Positions 45,683 through 56,763 of a stretch of DNA of 64,000 bases are shown piece after piece. Each line of letters begins with the position of its first letter. Position 1 is the stretch's first letter. A program made the translations under genes and the position numbers. The notes beneath the pieces are model-generated. The model searched no databases. It saw only the letters and a list, made by a program, of their open reading frames with translations, and was not told the DNA's origin. This DNA comes from Bacillus sp. CGMCC 1.16541 (GTDB lineage: Bacteria > Bacillota > Bacilli > Bacillales > Bacillaceae_H), in assembly GCF_003184905.1 (NCBI RefSeq), contig NZ_QFRU01000026.1, positions 1 to 64,000 of the forward strand, given 5' to 3'.

Positions 45683-46303
45683 ATGAACGTAAAATCCTCC
45701 TTCTTTGAGAGGAATCGAGATCCAATTCGTGTTCCCCATGATGAACGAGAAGCTTCACTTGTTTTAAAAGATCATTTACTTTCCCTTCTACCTTCTTCTC
45801 TAGATAAACAAATTGTCGTTGTATGCATCGGAACTGATCGCCTAACTGGGGATTCATTAGGTCCACTAGTTGGCACAAAGTTAAAAGAAAAAGGATTGTC
45901 CTCTTTTCATATATATGGGACATTAGAAGAACCTATTCATGCTGTTAATTTGAAAGAAACGTTAAAAGAGATTTATAAAGTTCACCATAATCCATTTGTT
46001 ATCGGAATTGATGCATGTCTTGGAAAAATGAAAAGTGTAGGCATGGTGACAATGGGTGGAGGACCTGTTAAGCCAGGTGCTGGGGTAAATAAAGATTTAC
46101 CACCTGTAGGAAATATGTACATCACGGGCATTGTGAATGTGAGTGGATTTATGGAGTTTTTTGTGCTTCAAAACACACGTCTATTCCTTGTTATGAAAAT
46201 GGCTGATTTAATTGCAGAATGCATTTATGAAGCAAGCGAAGATCCTTCAAGAAAGAAGCAAAGTCGCTCTATTTTTTTAAATTTACGCAAATCCACGCAA
46301 TAA
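45683..46303 (+). CDS. yyaC: Spore protease-like protein YyaC
   Basis: A 206-residue protein related to the germination protease (Gpr) fold. It has VVCIGTDRLTGDSLGPLVG (about 44-62) and IDACLGKMKSVGMVTMGGGPVKPG. The ATG at 45683 has AAAGGAG 8 bases upstream; an upstream GTG lacks a site. Found beside spo0J in Bacillus. It supports a spore-forming host. The role in sporulation is not well defined. Confidence 0.92.
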   Translation: MNVKSSFFERNRDPIRVPHDEREASLVLKDHLLSLLPSSLDKQIVVVCIGTDRLTGDSLGPLVGTKLKEKGLSSFHIYGTLEEPIHAVNLKETLKEIYKVHHNPFVIGIDACLGKMKSVGMVTMGGGPVKPGAGVNKDLPPVGNMYITGIVNVSGFMEFFVLQNTRLFLVMKMADLIAECIYEASEDPSRKKQSRSIFLNLRKSTQ

Positions 46304-46350
46304 AAAAGATCGTCCTTAAGAAGAGACATTTCTTTAGGACAATCTTTTTA
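46300..46350. terminator. Bidirectional terminator between yyaC and spo0J
   Basis: An AAAGATCGTCCTTAAGAA stem pairs with TTCTTTAGGACAATCTTT, with A and T runs at each side, between the converging genes. Confidence 0.8.
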
Positions 46351-46361
46351 CAAATTCTATT

Positions 46362-47213
46362 TTATGAATTTGGTACCCGCTGAAGTAACTCTAGTAGTCT
46401 ATTTAAATCTTCAGGTGAAAAGAATTCAATTTCAATCTTTCCTTTTTTCTTTTGTTGCGTAATGTGAACAGATGTACCGAATGTTTCACGTAGTTTTGCT
46501 TCACTTTCCTTGAAAAACACATTCTTTTCTAATTTTGGCTTCGTTTCACGTGAAACATGTTCATTTACATGAGAAATATATTCTTCTAATTGGCGAACAT
46601 TTAATTGCTCTTCAATAACTTTTTGTGCAACTTTCAATATCAACTCTTTTTTCTTTAACCCAAGCAATGCTCGTCCATGTCCCATTGACAGTTTACCATC
46701 TGACACAAGTTGTTGAATTGAGTTTGGTAGATTTAATAACCGTAAGTGATTCGCAATGTGAGGGCGACTTTTTCCTAGTCGAACGGCAAGCTGTTCTTGC
46801 GTCATATCTAACTTTTGAATAAGGGTTTGATAAGCCAATGCTTCTTCAATCGGTGTTAAATCTTCTCGTTGTAAGTTTTCTAGTAAAGCAAGCTCCATCA
46901 TTTGTTGTTCAGAGAACTCTCGAATGATGACAGGAACCGTTTCAAGCTGCGCTTCTTTTGCTGCTCGAAATCTTCGTTCACCTGCGACAATTTCGTATCC
47001 CTTTATACTTTTACGCACAATAATGGGCTGTAAGATACCATGTTGTAAGATGGATTGTTTTAACTCTAAAATCGCTTCTGGTTGAAACGTTTTACGAGGT
47101 TGATAAGGGTTAGGCCTTAACTCATGAAGAGACATTTCTTTAATCGAATCTTCACTTTGTACATCTAATCCAGAAAATAATGCATTAATGCCCTTTCCTA
47201 ATCCTTTCGCCAC
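46362..47213 (-). CDS. spo0J: Chromosome partitioning protein ParB/Spo0J
   Basis: A 283-residue ParB. The N-terminal CTPase domain has [13 protein letters not shown] and [13 protein letters not shown]. The helix-turn-helix (about 120-165; [20 protein letters not shown]) binds parS, and the C-terminal domain dimerises. It loads onto parS as CTP clamps and recruits SMC. It overlaps soj by 29 bases. A parS lies inside the gene, as in B. subtilis. Confidence 0.97.
   Translation of the reverse strand: MAKGLGKGINALFSGLDVQSEDSIKEMSLHELRPNPYQPRKTFQPEAILELKQSILQHGILQPIIVRKSIKGYEIVAGERRFRAAKEAQLETVPVIIREFSEQQMMELALLENLQREDLTPIEEALAYQTLIQKLDMTQEQLAVRLGKSRPHIANHLRLLNLPNSIQQLVSDGKLSMGHGRALLGLKKKELILKVAQKVIEEQLNVRQLEEYISHVNEHVSRETKPKLEKNVFFKESEAKLRETFGTSVHITQQKKKGKIEIEFFSPEDLNRLLELLQRVPNS
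46542..46557. promoter_or_regulatory. parS: parS site inside spo0J
   Basis: CGTTTCACGTGAAACA matches the 16-bp parS consensus TGTTTCACGTGAAACA except at the first base. Confidence 0.88.
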
Positions 47214-47967
47214 TATATATCACTTCCTTTGCAAGTTCCATATAAACTTCGGCTCCTCTAGATCTTGCATCATATAAAATAATCGGTTCACCATGACTAG
47301 GTGCTTCACTCAAACGAACATTTCGTGGAATAATAGTTTGATACACGCGATCTTGGAAATACTTCTTCACTTCAGCTGTTACTTGTAACCCTAAATTGGT
47401 TCTTGCGTCTAGCATCGTTAATAACACACCTTCAATGCGAAGATGTTGATTTAGATGCTTTTGAACTAAGCGAACGGTATTCAACAGCTGACTTAATCCT
47501 TCTAATGCATAATACTCGCATTGAACAGGGATTAAAACAGAGCCTGATGCTGTAAGCGCATTGATTGTTAACAAACCTAGAGAAGGTGGACAATCAATAA
47601 TAACATAATCATATTGATCTTTCACCGCTTCTAACGCTCTTTTTAAGCGAACTTCCCTTGAGATAGTGGAAACAAGTTCAATCTCTGCACCAGCCAACTG
47701 AATGGTTGCAGGAATAATAGAAAGATGATCAACTGCTGTGTAACAAATGACTTCACTTGCATCCATATCTTCTACAATGACATTATAAATACAAGCGTCT
47801 ACTTCAGCTTTATCAATCCCCACTCCACTTGTTGCATTCCCTTGAGGATCTCCGTCTACAAGTAGCACTTTCTTGCCTTGATGCGCTAAGCATGCTCCTA
47901 AGTTTACTGCAGTAGTAGTTTTTCCAACTCCACCTTTTTGATTGGCAATTGCAATAATCTTGCCCAC
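47185..47967 (-). CDS. soj: Chromosome partitioning ATPase ParA/Soj
   Basis: A 260-residue ParA with the deviant Walker [14 protein letters not shown], switch regions DGDPQGNAT and [10 protein letters not shown]. The GTG at 47965-47967 ([10 protein letters not shown]) matches Bacillus Soj and follows AGGTGA; in-frame ATGs 6-8 codons upstream are possible. It regulates DnaA and, with Spo0J, origin separation. First of soj-spo0J. Confidence 0.97.
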   Translation of the reverse strand: MGKIIAIANQKGGVGKTTTAVNLGACLAHQGKKVLLVDGDPQGNATSGVGIDKAEVDACIYNVIVEDMDASEVICYTAVDHLSIIPATIQLAGAEIELVSTISREVRLKRALEAVKDQYDYVIIDCPPSLGLLTINALTASGSVLIPVQCEYYALEGLSQLLNTVRLVQKHLNQHLRIEGVLLTMLDARTNLGLQVTAEVKKYFQDRVYQTIIPRNVRLSEAPSHGEPIILYDARSRGAEVYMELAKEVIYSGERIRKGH

Positions 47968-48055
47968 GGTGTCACCTACCCTCATTTGCATAAAATCGAT
48001 TACTCTACCACCTATTCTATCAGTAAATTATGAATACTTTCACTTTTTTTACAAA

Positions 48056-48083
48056 AAAACCTCATCATGACAAAAGATGAGGA
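48056..48083 (-). terminator. Terminator after noc
   Basis: CCTCATC and GATGAGG arms with a 9-base loop, then seven T residues on the minus strand. It lies between noc and soj. Confidence 0.85.
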
Positions 48084-48095
48084 TTATTCACGACA

Positions 48096-48971
48096 CTACT
48101 TCTTCGGAATTTTAATGGTAAATTGGTAATAATCATCAAACTCTTCTTCTTCAGAATCAAATGAAATGCCACTATCATTTACCATTGATAGAGATTGACG
48201 AATCGTATTCATCGCAATTCGTGCATCTTTACTAAATGCTTTTCGTTTTGCTCGTTTCTTCGCCGTCTGATTCTCTAACAACTTCGCCACACGTTCTTCA
48301 CTTTGCTTCACATTTAATTGCTTTTCTAAAATCTCATTCAAGACCATTAACTGCTTTTCTGGATCTTTTAATGGAATAAGCGCACGTGCATGTCGTTCTG
48401 TAATTAACTTTTTCTTGATTGCTTCTTGTACTTCATTTGGAAGTTTTAACAATCGAAGCTTATTTGCAATCGTTGATTGACCTTTTCCAAGACGTTGCGC
48501 TAATGCTTCTTGTGTTAAATTATGTAACTCTATTAATTTGGCATAAGCTATTGCTTCTTCAATAGCCGTCAGCTCTTCACGTTGTAAGTTTTCAATTAAA
48601 GCCACAGAAGCGGTCTCTGTATCATTAAAGTGTTTCACAATTGCAGGAATTGTCTCCCAACCGAGCGTCTGTACAGCCCTCCACCGACGTTCCCCAGCAA
48701 TTAGCTCATAAGATTCTTCATCCATTGGACGCACTACAATGGGTTGAATAATACCATGTGTGTGAATCGTAAGTGCTAATTCCTCAATTTTATTTTCGTT
48801 GAACACAGTTCGCGGCTGATAACGGTTTGGAATGATGCTTGAAACCTCTATTTGTTTCACTTCATCTCGTGTCACTTCTTCTTCGTTTTCACTTTTTATT
48901 GGCTGTTCAATGTCCATTTCCTCTTGAACTTTGTCTTTTAAGTTAAAAAAACGTGAAAAAGCAGATTTCAT
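48096..48971 (-). CDS. noc: Nucleoid occlusion protein Noc
   Basis: A 291-residue ParB paralogue. An N-terminal Lys/Glu-rich membrane-targeting segment ([19 protein letters not shown]) precedes [21 protein letters not shown]-like [11 protein letters not shown] and the helix-turn-helix [19 protein letters not shown]. Noc binds its own sites (not parS) and the membrane, and blocks division over the chromosome. Order rsmG-noc-soj is the Bacillus one. Confidence 0.96.
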   Translation of the reverse strand: MKSAFSRFFNLKDKVQEEMDIEQPIKSENEEEVTRDEVKQIEVSSIIPNRYQPRTVFNENKIEELALTIHTHGIIQPIVVRPMDEESYELIAGERRWRAVQTLGWETIPAIVKHFNDTETASVALIENLQREELTAIEEAIAYAKLIELHNLTQEALAQRLGKGQSTIANKLRLLKLPNEVQEAIKKKLITERHARALIPLKDPEKQLMVLNEILEKQLNVKQSEERVAKLLENQTAKKRAKRKAFSKDARIAMNTIRQSLSMVNDSGISFDSEEEEFDDYYQFTIKIPKK

Positions 48972-49060
48972 CGTGCTACACCACCTTTAGGAAAATCCCA
49001 CCATAAATTAGTTCTCTACTTCTATTTCTTTTCCTGCTAATTCTTATGAAATTCTAAAAG

Positions 49061-49091
49061 TAGATAGATGTTTCACATGAAACATCTATCT
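49061..49091. promoter_or_regulatory. parS-like palindrome between rsmG and noc
   Basis: The 16-bp core TGTTTCACATGAAACA (49069-49084) differs from parS at one central base. Outer arms (AGATAGA / TCTATCT) extend the palindrome to about 30 bp. It could be a degenerate parS, or simply the rsmG terminator hairpin. Confidence 0.5.
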
Positions 49092-49102
49092 ATTCTTCTT
49101 CA

Positions 49103-49819
49103 TTATTCAAGAGGCATTTTCACCGGTGTACCCGGCTTTCTAGGATACTTGTTAGGGGTCTTTTTTACTTTATCTATAAAAATAATATAACGCTCACTTT
49201 TTTCTAAAGGCAATTGGAAATGTTCAATTCGGTTCAGTTTTCCACCTAATACTTGCATCGATTTTTCACCTTTTTCTAACTCTTCAGGCGCTGATGCCCC
49301 TTTCATTGCAATAAAAAGGCCATTTTCCTTTACAAGTGGTAAACAAAACTCATTTAAAACCGAAATACGTGCAACGGCTCTAGCTGTTACAACGTCGTAC
49401 GACTCACGAATTGGCTCTTTCTTTCCAAATGTCTCTGCTCGATCATGATAAAGAGACACGTTTTCAAGATTCAATGCATCCACTAAGTTTGATAAAAAGG
49501 TGATTCGCTTCTGTAGTGAATCAACGATTGTCACATGAAGATGAGGGAAACAGATTTTCAATGGGATACTCGGAAACCCAGCTCCTGCACCGACATCACA
49601 AATCGTTTGAGCGGATGAAAAATCATGAAAAAAAGCAGCTGAAATTGAATCGTAAAAATGTTTTTCAAGCACTTCACTGTATTCTGTAATCGCCGTTAAA
49701 TTCATTTTCTCATTCCACTCGACAAGCAACTTGTAATACATATCAAATTGTTCAAGTTGTTGAGACGAAAGGGTGATGCCTCTTGCCTCAAGTAATTGTT
49801 GAAACTGTTCTTTGTTCAT
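49103..49819 (-). CDS. rsmG: 16S rRNA guanine-527 N7-methyltransferase
   Basis: A 238-residue GidB-type methyltransferase. The SAM motif is [15 protein letters not shown] (about 67-81), followed by [12 protein letters not shown] and a conserved TARAVARI. It methylates G527 of 16S rRNA; loss gives low-level streptomycin resistance. It lies 33 bases after mnmG. Confidence 0.97.
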   Translation of the reverse strand: MNKEQFQQLLEARGITLSSQQLEQFDMYYKLLVEWNEKMNLTAITEYSEVLEKHFYDSISAAFFHDFSSAQTICDVGAGAGFPSIPLKICFPHLHVTIVDSLQKRITFLSNLVDALNLENVSLYHDRAETFGKKEPIRESYDVVTARAVARISVLNEFCLPLVKENGLFIAMKGASAPEELEKGEKSMQVLGGKLNRIEHFQLPLEKSERYIIFIDKVKKTPNKYPRKPGTPVKMPLE

Positions 49820-49852
49820 ATGTCTTCCCTTTCACATTGAAAATTCGCGATT

Positions 49853-51742
49853 TTATTCATTTGATACTTTCGCAATACGACCTTGTTCAATATAAACAAG
49901 TAAAATCGATACGTCCGCTGGATTCACTCCAGAAATACGTGACGCTTGCGCAACAGTCAATGGACGAACTTCTTTTAACTTTTGTCGAGCCTCTGATGCT
50001 AATCCATTGATCGCATCATAATCAATGTTGTCTGGAATTTTTTTATCTTCAAGCTTTTTCAAACGCTCAACTTGTTGTAATGATTTTTGAATATAGCCTT
50101 CATATTTTGTTTGAATTTCGACTTGTTCTGCTACATCTGAATCAATGTCTACATCTGCTGGAGCTAACTTATAAATATGTTCATATGTCATTTCCGGACG
50201 CTTTAATAAATCGATGGCTTTAATACCATCCTTTAACTCACTGCCGCCTGCTTCTTTAATGACAGCCTGTACATCAGTTGATGGTTTAATTATAAATGCA
50301 GCTAAGCGTGCTTTTTCTTCTTCAATTTGCTCTTTCTTCTTTTGGAAACGAGCATAGCGCTCATCGGATACTAGTCCAATCTCTCGTCCGATATCCGTTA
50401 AACGTAAATCTGCATTGTCGTGACGAAGTAATAAGCGATACTCCGCTCTTGATGTTAATAAACGATAAGGTTCATTCGTCCCTTTCGTAACTAAATCATC
50501 AATTAAGACACCGATGTATGCATCTGAACGGCTAAGAATTAACTCTTCTCGACCTAATGCTCTTCTTGCTGCATTAATTCCAGCCATTAACCCTTGACCT
50601 GCCGCTTCTTCATAACCAGACGTTCCGTTAATTTGACCGGCTGTATATAAATTTGTCACTACTTTTGTTTCAAGCGTTGGCCACAGTTGCGTCGGCACAA
50701 CCGCATCATATTCAATTGCATAACCAGCACGCATCATTTGAACATTTTCAAGACCAGGAATCGTAGATAAAATCTTACGTTGTACTTCTTCTGGTAAGCT
50801 TGTTGACAGTCCCTGTACGTAAACTTCTTGTGTGTTACGACCTTCTGGCTCTAAGAAGATTTGATGTCTTGGTTTATCGTTAAAGCGAACGACTTTATCT
50901 TCAATCGATGGACAATAACGCGGACCTGTTCCTTTAATCATGCCAGAATACATTGGTGATAAATGTAGGTTATCATCAATAATTTGATGTGTTTTTTCAC
51001 TTGTATATGTTAACCAACACGGTAACTGATCTGTGATATACTTAGTTGTTTCATACGAAAACGCTCGTGGTACATCATCACCAGGCTGAATTTCTGTTTT
51101 GCTGTAATCAATCGTTTGACTATTTACACGAGGGGGTGTTCCCGTTTTAAAACGAACCAAATCAAACCCAAGCTCTTCTAAATGCTCTGATAATGAAATC
51201 GAAGGCTGTTGATTATTTGGACCACTTGAATATTTAAGTTGTCCAAGGATGATTTCACCACGCAAGAATGTACCTGTCGTAATCACGACTGTTTTCGCGT
51301 TATACGTTGCACCTGTTTGTGTGATAACGCCTTTACACTCGCCATCTTCCACAATTAAGCGCTCGACCATTCCTTGTAGCAAAGTTAAGTTTTTTTCGTT
51401 TTCTAATGTTTTCTTTAGTTCATGTTGATAAAGAAATTTGTCAGCTTGTGCACGTAACGCTCGAACCGCTGGACCCTTCCCTGTATTCAACATTCTCATT
51501 TGAATATGCGTTTTATCGATGTTTTTACCCATCTCTCCGCCTAGGGCATCAATTTCACGTACAACAATCCCTTTAGCTGGACCACCAACAGACGGATTAC
51601 ATGGCATAAACGCAACCATATCTAAGTTAATTGTAATGGCTAATGTTTTCGCACCCATGCGAGCAGAAGCAAGAGCTGCTTCACACCCTGCATGTCCAGC
51701 ACCAATTACAATTACATCATAATCTCCACCATGATAATGCAT
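49853..51742 (-). CDS. mnmG: tRNA U34 modification enzyme MnmG (GidA)
   Basis: A 629-residue FAD enzyme. The dinucleotide fold [22 protein letters not shown] lies at the start, [12 protein letters not shown] and TTGTFLRG follow, and a C-terminal helical domain binds MnmE. The ATG at 51740-51742 follows GGAGGTACACAT; the upstream ATG is inside mnmE without a site. With MnmE it makes carboxymethylaminomethyl-U34. Confidence 0.97.
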   Translation of the reverse strand: MHYHGGDYDVIVIGAGHAGCEAALASARMGAKTLAITINLDMVAFMPCNPSVGGPAKGIVVREIDALGGEMGKNIDKTHIQMRMLNTGKGPAVRALRAQADKFLYQHELKKTLENEKNLTLLQGMVERLIVEDGECKGVITQTGATYNAKTVVITTGTFLRGEIILGQLKYSSGPNNQQPSISLSEHLEELGFDLVRFKTGTPPRVNSQTIDYSKTEIQPGDDVPRAFSYETTKYITDQLPCWLTYTSEKTHQIIDDNLHLSPMYSGMIKGTGPRYCPSIEDKVVRFNDKPRHQIFLEPEGRNTQEVYVQGLSTSLPEEVQRKILSTIPGLENVQMMRAGYAIEYDAVVPTQLWPTLETKVVTNLYTAGQINGTSGYEEAAGQGLMAGINAARRALGREELILSRSDAYIGVLIDDLVTKGTNEPYRLLTSRAEYRLLLRHDNADLRLTDIGREIGLVSDERYARFQKKKEQIEEEKARLAAFIIKPSTDVQAVIKEAGGSELKDGIKAIDLLKRPEMTYEHIYKLAPADVDIDSDVAEQVEIQTKYEGYIQKSLQQVERLKKLEDKKIPDNIDYDAINGLASEARQKLKEVRPLTVAQASRISGVNPADVSILLVYIEQGRIAKVSNE

Positions 51743-51759
51743 ATGTGTACCTCCTTTTA

Positions 51760-53148
51760 TTATTTTCCTAAACAAAATTGAGAGAACAATTGATCAATTA
51801 AGCTTTCATGAACAGACTCTCCGATTACTTCTCCTAGTAACTCCCACGTTCTTGTTAAATCAATTTGAACAATATCAATTGGGATGCCACTTTCAATTCC
51901 TGAAATAGCTTCATCAATGGAACCTTGAGCTTGTGTTAAAAGTGCAATGTGTCTTGTATTTGAAACATACGTTAAATCTTGTGACTCAACAGAACCTTCA
52001 AAGAACAATGAAGCGATTGCCTCTTCTAATTGATCAATTCCTTCTTCACGCAATAAAGAAGTTGTCACAACAGAATGTCCTTCTGCTAGTTCGTGTACTC
52101 GTTCCAAATCGATTTTTTGTGATAAATCCGTCTTATTTACAATCACAATGTAATCCATGCCTTTGACCGCTTCAAATAGACGCTCATCTTCTTCTGTTAA
52201 ATCCTCATGGAAATTTAAGACGAGTAAAATTAAATCTGCTTCTTTTAAGTATTGACGTGAACGCTCTACACCGATTCGCTCGACGATATCTTCCGTTTCA
52301 CGAATACCAGCCGTATCAACTAATCGTAAAGGTACACCTCTTACATTCACATACTCCTCGATCACATCTCGAGTGGTACCAGGAATGTCAGTCACAATTG
52401 CTTTTGTATCTTGTACTAAGCTATTTAAAAGTGATGATTTCCCTACGTTTGGACGACCCACAATGACCGTTGCTAGTCCTTCTCGTAAGATTTTTCCTTG
52501 CTGAGATGTTTGAAGCAACTTCGCAATTTCATTTCGTACTTTCGTTGCTTTTTCAATTAAAATAGAATGAGTCATCTCTTCTACATCGTCATACTCAGGA
52601 TAATCGATGTTTACTTCTACATGAGCCAATGTTTCTAAAATTTCTTGGCGAAGTTTACGAATCAAGTTTGACAAACGACCTTCCATTTGATTAATCGCCA
52701 CGTTCATCGCTTTATCCGTTTTCGCACGAATTAAATCCATCACTGCTTCTGCTTGAGACAAATCAATTCGACCGTTTAAAAATGCTCTTTTTGTAAATTC
52801 ACCTGGTTCTGCTAAACGAGCACCGTTTGCTAACACGAGCTGCAAGACACGGTTCACGGAAACAATCCCACCATGGCAATTAATTTCAACGATATCTTCT
52901 CTTGTAAACGTTCTAGGCCCTTTCATAACGGACATCATTACTTCTTCAACAGTGTCACCTGTTTTCGGATCAACAATATGACCATAATGAATGGTGTGAG
53001 AAGGAACTTCTAATAAATCTTTCTTACCGGGACTCTTAAAAATTGCATTGGCAATCTTAAACGCTTCATCTCCACTTAAGCGAACAATAGCAATTGCACC
53101 CTCTCCCATCGGGGTCGAGATGGCCGCAATTGTATCAAAATCTAACAT
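51760..53148 (-). CDS. mnmE: tRNA modification GTPase MnmE (TrmE)
   Basis: A 462-residue GTPase. An N-terminal folate-binding domain (about 1-118) precedes helical regions and the G domain with [30 protein letters not shown] and NKTD. The C-terminus FCLGK carries the essential Cys. Partner of MnmG, 17 bases upstream of it. Confidence 0.97.
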   Translation of the reverse strand: MLDFDTIAAISTPMGEGAIAIVRLSGDEAFKIANAIFKSPGKKDLLEVPSHTIHYGHIVDPKTGDTVEEVMMSVMKGPRTFTREDIVEINCHGGIVSVNRVLQLVLANGARLAEPGEFTKRAFLNGRIDLSQAEAVMDLIRAKTDKAMNVAINQMEGRLSNLIRKLRQEILETLAHVEVNIDYPEYDDVEEMTHSILIEKATKVRNEIAKLLQTSQQGKILREGLATVIVGRPNVGKSSLLNSLVQDTKAIVTDIPGTTRDVIEEYVNVRGVPLRLVDTAGIRETEDIVERIGVERSRQYLKEADLILLVLNFHEDLTEEDERLFEAVKGMDYIVIVNKTDLSQKIDLERVHELAEGHSVVTTSLLREEGIDQLEEAIASLFFEGSVESQDLTYVSNTRHIALLTQAQGSIDEAISGIESGIPIDIVQIDLTRTWELLGEVIGESVHESLIDQLFSQFCLGK

Positions 53149-53329
53149 TAGCCTTCACCTCATTTCCTTTCTATTTCTCTTTCTTATCTATTTCAACACG
53201 ACTTTCTTATTACTATCGTTTACAGTTTTTCAAAATCGAAAACATTTAACACTGAAATAAAGCACAATAACACCAAATAAATAGGATACCATATTTTTAT
53301 AAAATTCAACATCAATAACTTCTCAAAAA

Positions 53330-53388
53330 TTATTCACAGTCCGTCTAGTTATAACAGTCTTATTTTAACTTATCCACATGTGAATAAC
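53330..53388. promoter_or_regulatory. DnaA boxes between jag and mnmE
   Basis: TTATTCACA (53330-53338), TTATCCACA (53370-53378) and, reversed, TGTGAATAA (53380-53388) in the 359-base gap. The rest of this gap (53149-53491) has no gene and should hold the mnmE promoter. Confidence 0.6.
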
Positions 53389-53491
53389 AATTATCACTTC
53401 ACGCTTCTTTCATACCAATTCCTGTCGTCTTTTTTACTCATTGTCCGCACTCTCTTTACATCGTTTCATGTGTTAACGGTTTTGATCTATC

Positions 53492-53518
53492 AAAAAAAGC
53501 CCTCGTTTCAACGAGGAC
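53492..53518 (-). terminator. Terminator overlapping the jag stop
   Basis: GTCCTCGTT and AACGAGGGC arms with a minimal loop contain the jag stop; seven T residues follow on the minus strand. It ends the rnpA-yidC-jag unit. Confidence 0.85.
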
Positions 53519-54134
53519 TTTTTGGTTCAATAACAACACTTCGATTTGGTTCTCGTCCTGTTGAAGACGAGCGAACAGAAGAGTGATGAGCTAAGATATG
53601 GTGAATGACTTTTCTTTCATAGGAAGGCATTGGCTCTAAATGAACCGCCTTATGTGTTTTTGTTGCATGTTTCGCCATCTTTAATGCAAGGTTTTCCAAA
53701 ATCTCTTTTCTTTTTTCTCGATAGCCTTCAGGATTTAGCATAATTGTTATATAATGTGAGCTATATCGATTCGCTACGATTTGCGTAAGAACTTGTAGAG
53801 CATTGAGTGTTTGTCCTCTTTTTCCAATTAAAACCCCAATTTCTTTACCGCGAATTTTAAATTCGTACTCTCTTGCACGCTGGATGACTTCAATTTCGAT
53901 TTCTACATTCATTTCTTTACTAACACTTTTTAGAAACATTTCAGCTTCTTCGATTGGGTCTTGTAACACTTCAATTCTTACAACAGCTGGCTTGGATTTA
54001 AAGATGCCAAGAAACCCTTTCTTTCCTACATCAAGTACTTCAATTTTCACTTTATCTTTTGAAACGCCTAGTTGAGCTAAACCATATTTGACTGCTTCAT
54101 CGACTGTTTGACCAGTAGCAGTTAGTTGGTTCAC
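53508..54134 (-). CDS. jag: RNA-binding protein Jag/KhpB
   Basis: A 208-residue protein: Jag-N domain (1-50), a KH domain with the GKRGQTL loop (about 108-114), and an R3H domain ([31 protein letters not shown]). The GTG start overlaps the yidC stop (GTGA). KhpB homologues work with KhpA in RNA binding and control of cell elongation. Confidence 0.95.
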   Translation of the reverse strand: MNQLTATGQTVDEAVKYGLAQLGVSKDKVKIEVLDVGKKGFLGIFKSKPAVVRIEVLQDPIEEAEMFLKSVSKEMNVEIEIEVIQRAREYEFKIRGKEIGVLIGKRGQTLNALQVLTQIVANRYSSHYITIMLNPEGYREKRKEILENLALKMAKHATKTHKAVHLEPMPSYERKVIHHILAHHSSVRSSSTGREPNRSVVIEPKSPR

Positions 54135-54901
54135 TTTTTCGCTCCCCCTAGTTCATGTTTTTTCTGACTCAAATCGGGACCTTTAATAAAGTAAGTTTGA
54201 GCAATCATAAACAAGTTCCCTACTACCCAGTATAAAGATAAAGCTGCTGGGAAATTAATGGCGAAAATAACAATCATAATTGGCATAATCCAAAGCATCA
54301 TTGCCATTTGTGGATTTTGTGTTGCAGATCCAGCCATCATCATTTTTTGTTGAATAAATGTTGTGATACCTGCGATAATTGGTAAAGCGAAATATGGATC
54401 TCTTGTTCCTAGATCAAACCACAAGAATGTATGATTTGCAATTTCTTCGGTACGTGTAATGGCATGGAAGAAACCGATTAAAATTGGCATTTGAACTAAA
54501 ATTGGTAAACAACCAGATAACGGGTTCACATTATGTGTTTGAAACAACTGCATCGTTTCTTGCTGAAGCTTTTGCTGCGTTTTAGCATCTTTTGAGCTAT
54601 ATTTTTCTCTTAACTTTTGCATTTCAGGCTGTAACGCTTGCATCGCTTTTGTATTTTGCATTTGTTTTACCATTAAAGGTAGAATTAATAAGCGAATTAA
54701 AATCGTTACAACAATGATTGATAATCCATAGTCTCCAAAGAGGTTAGCAAAATACGTAATTAGCCATGATAATGGGTATACAACATACTCATTCCAAAAC
54801 CCTTTACTCTCTGATGTAATAGGCTGATTGATCTCTGTACATCCAGCTAAAACTGTTAATGATAAGATAAGAACGAGCCCGAATAGTAGCTTTTTCCTCA
54901 A
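54131..54901 (-). CDS. yidC: Membrane protein insertase YidC (SpoIIIJ type)
   Basis: A 256-residue YidC/Oxa1 insertase. A lipoprotein signal ends in the lipobox LAGC (Cys20); five helices follow, the first with [20 protein letters not shown], which carries the positively charged groove residue Arg. As the copy between rnpA and jag, it corresponds to SpoIIIJ, which in Bacillus also supports sporulation. It inserts membrane proteins alone or with SecYEG. Confidence 0.95.
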   Translation of the reverse strand: MRKKLLFGLVLILSLTVLAGCTEINQPITSESKGFWNEYVVYPLSWLITYFANLFGDYGLSIIVVTILIRLLILPLMVKQMQNTKAMQALQPEMQKLREKYSSKDAKTQQKLQQETMQLFQTHNVNPLSGCLPILVQMPILIGFFHAITRTEEIANHTFLWFDLGTRDPYFALPIIAGITTFIQQKMMMAGSATQNPQMAMMLWIMPIMIVIFAINFPAALSLYWVVGNLFMIAQTYFIKGPDLSQKKHELGGAKK

Positions 54902-55010
54902 TCTCTATATCCTCCTTTTATTCATTCATCCCTCTTGCAGAGGTTGTCCAAGTACATTATATAAGGATTAAACTAAAAAAACACCTCTATGTGTTAATCA
55001 AATACTTCTC

Positions 55011-55361
55011 TTATTTATGTACTTTATTTAACACTCTAGCTTTATTTAAGACATGTTGCAAACTCTTTTTTACCTCATCATAATTCATTGTTGCCGCAGG
55101 TTGTCTTGCAATAATTACGTAATCTTTCGGTTGCCGTAAAAATGGGCTCAGTTCGAAGACTGTTTGTCTAAGCAATCGTTTCACTCGGTTACGTACTACA
55201 GCGTTTCCAATTTTCTTTCCTACCGACAAACCTACACGAAAATGTAGCTGATCCGGTTTATCTAATACGTAGACAACGAATTGTCTATTTGCAACTGACT
55301 TCCCCTTTTTAAACACTTGTTGAAATTCTTCATTTTTTTTAATTCGATAACTTTTTTTCAT
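55011..55361 (-). CDS. rnpA: Ribonuclease P protein component
   Basis: A 116-residue basic protein with the RNR motif [17 protein letters not shown] and the N-terminal [10 protein letters not shown]. The ATG at 55359-55361 follows GGAG with 8 bases; an in-frame GTG two codons earlier is too close. With the RnpB RNA it matures tRNA 5' ends. Confidence 0.97.
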   Translation of the reverse strand: MKKSYRIKKNEEFQQVFKKGKSVANRQFVVYVLDKPDQLHFRVGLSVGKKIGNAVVRNRVKRLLRQTVFELSPFLRQPKDYVIIARQPAATMNYDEVKKSLQHVLNKARVLNKVHK

Positions 55362-55445
55362 TTTCACAGCTCCTGTTCAATTCCAGGTCATCGCAATCTT
55401 CTTTATTCCTTGTCAAAAAAGAGGTAATTTATGACATGAAATCGA

Positions 55446-55475
55446 AAAAAAAGACCACTGACGTCTCAGTGGCCT
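55446..55475 (-). terminator. Hairpin between rpmH and rnpA
   Basis: GGCCACTGA and TCAGTGGTC arms around ACG, then TTTTTTTTCG on the minus strand. It directly follows the rpmH stop and likely attenuates rnpA expression relative to rpmH. Confidence 0.85.
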
Positions 55476-55476
55476 A

Positions 55477-55611
55477 TTATGCAGATAATACTTTTCTTCC
55501 TTTACGACGACGACGTGCTAAAACTTTACGTCCGTTTGCTGAGCTCATGCGAGCACGGAAACCATGTACTTTGCTACGCTTACGTTTATTTGGTTGATAA
55601 GTTCTTTTCAT
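55477..55611 (-). CDS. rpmH: 50S ribosomal protein L34
   Basis: A 44-residue, highly basic protein: [20 protein letters not shown] at the start and [12 protein letters not shown] at the end. Length and sequence are typical. An AGGGAGGTG ribosome site precedes the ATG. It faces away from dnaA across the origin. Confidence 0.98.
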   Translation of the reverse strand: MKRTYQPNKRKRSKVHGFRARMSSANGRKVLARRRRKGRKVLSA

Positions 55612-55621
55612 CTATTAACAC

Positions 55622-56344
55622 CTCCCTGAGGAATATCTGAAAAAGACAGTCCTAATAATTATAGAGAACCGCTTGGTAATCTGTCAATGTTATTTGTAAA
55701 AAAAGCTGTTTTATTTCTATTTCACAACATTATAATCCTATCTTCTTTTTGAATACTTGTCCATACCTATCTTACTTTTTTTAAAAGGTCGTTTTCTTGA
55801 ACTTTGTTGCACTTGAACAAGTCATAACGTATCACTAAATTGTACTCTAGGCTCCCCTTTTCCATTAAGGATGTGGTGCGTCTTTTTACAATTTAATCCC
55901 TTACTCTTTGACCAACCTTCGCCTGTTGTTATTCAAAAGCTCGACTAAAAAACGCTGTGAAGAACCTTTTATCTGTTCATTATAAGTTTACAGGAAGATG
56001 TTGATTTACAGTCTAGGATACTTGCTTTCTGTAGAGCATCTGGTATACTTCCTCATCAAAAAGCTCCTGGGGAATCTCATCTATTATGTTGCTTCTACTA
56101 GAATCTTGCACGTTCCACTTCAATCATCCTTGACAAATAATTGGGTGAGAAACGACTTTACACATAACAACCTTTCAGAAACAAGCCTTCTCTTAAAATA
56201 AATGAGATCAAAACATTTATCGTCTCCTATCTAGTTTCACCCTTGTTCACTTCGTTATACACTTCCTATTTTTCAGTGAATCTGTCTGCTTCAAAAAAAG
56301 CATAAAAAGAATCACATTTATTCATTTTCTTGATCCAATGCTAT
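55622..56344. other. rpmH-oriC spacer
   Basis: More than 700 bases with no gene. It should contain the rpmH promoter. A plus-strand frame at 55998-56201 has no ribosome site or recognisable product. No repeats or RNA gene recognised. Confidence 0.5.
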
Positions 56345-56606
56345 TGTGGATAAGTTTTTTCGACATTTTTCAGTTATCAAAATGTTTATCGACAAATCAT
56401 ACACATCATCTAGTATTGTGGAAAACTATGTTCCACAACCTGTAGTTCTTGTGGATAAGTTTTGAAATTCCATTGCAACTATTGATTTTATTTGATATTA
56501 TATTTTTGTTTTCACTCTTAACAACTTTTCCACATAATATTCTTATCCACAAATGTGGATAACTTGTGGACATTGAATTCACTGTAGAGGATAACAATTA
56601 TCCACA
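56345..56606. other. oriC: oriC, DnaA-box cluster upstream of dnaA
   Basis: Five perfect DnaA boxes: TGTGGATAA at 56345-56353, 56450-56458 and 56554-56562, and TTATCCACA at 56543-56551 and 56598-56606. Variant boxes (for example TTTTCCACA near 56526) lie between. This is the incA/incB-type part of the Bacillus bipartite origin and also lets DnaA control its own gene. Confidence 0.92.
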
Positions 56607-56652
56607 AGTTGTGGAATGTGTCGAATAGTCGACTATCTTCTATAATATATAT

Positions 56653-56679
56653 TTGACACCATAAATGCAATTGTATAAA
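56653..56679 (+). promoter_or_regulatory. Probable dnaA promoter
   Basis: TTGACA (56653-56658) with a TATAAA -10 candidate (56674-56679) at a short 15-base spacing. It lies just after the DnaA boxes, compatible with autoregulation. Confidence 0.4.
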
Positions 56680-56763
56680 TATTGATTTTTCATGCATACC
56701 GATGTATATATCGTTGTACATGTTTTGTACAACTCAATAAAATGAATGCAAAGGAGGGGTATT

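Noticed and set aside
55998-56201. 67-codon plus-strand frame between rpmH and oriC
   Set aside because: No ribosome site, no conserved motif, and this gap is non-coding in relatives.
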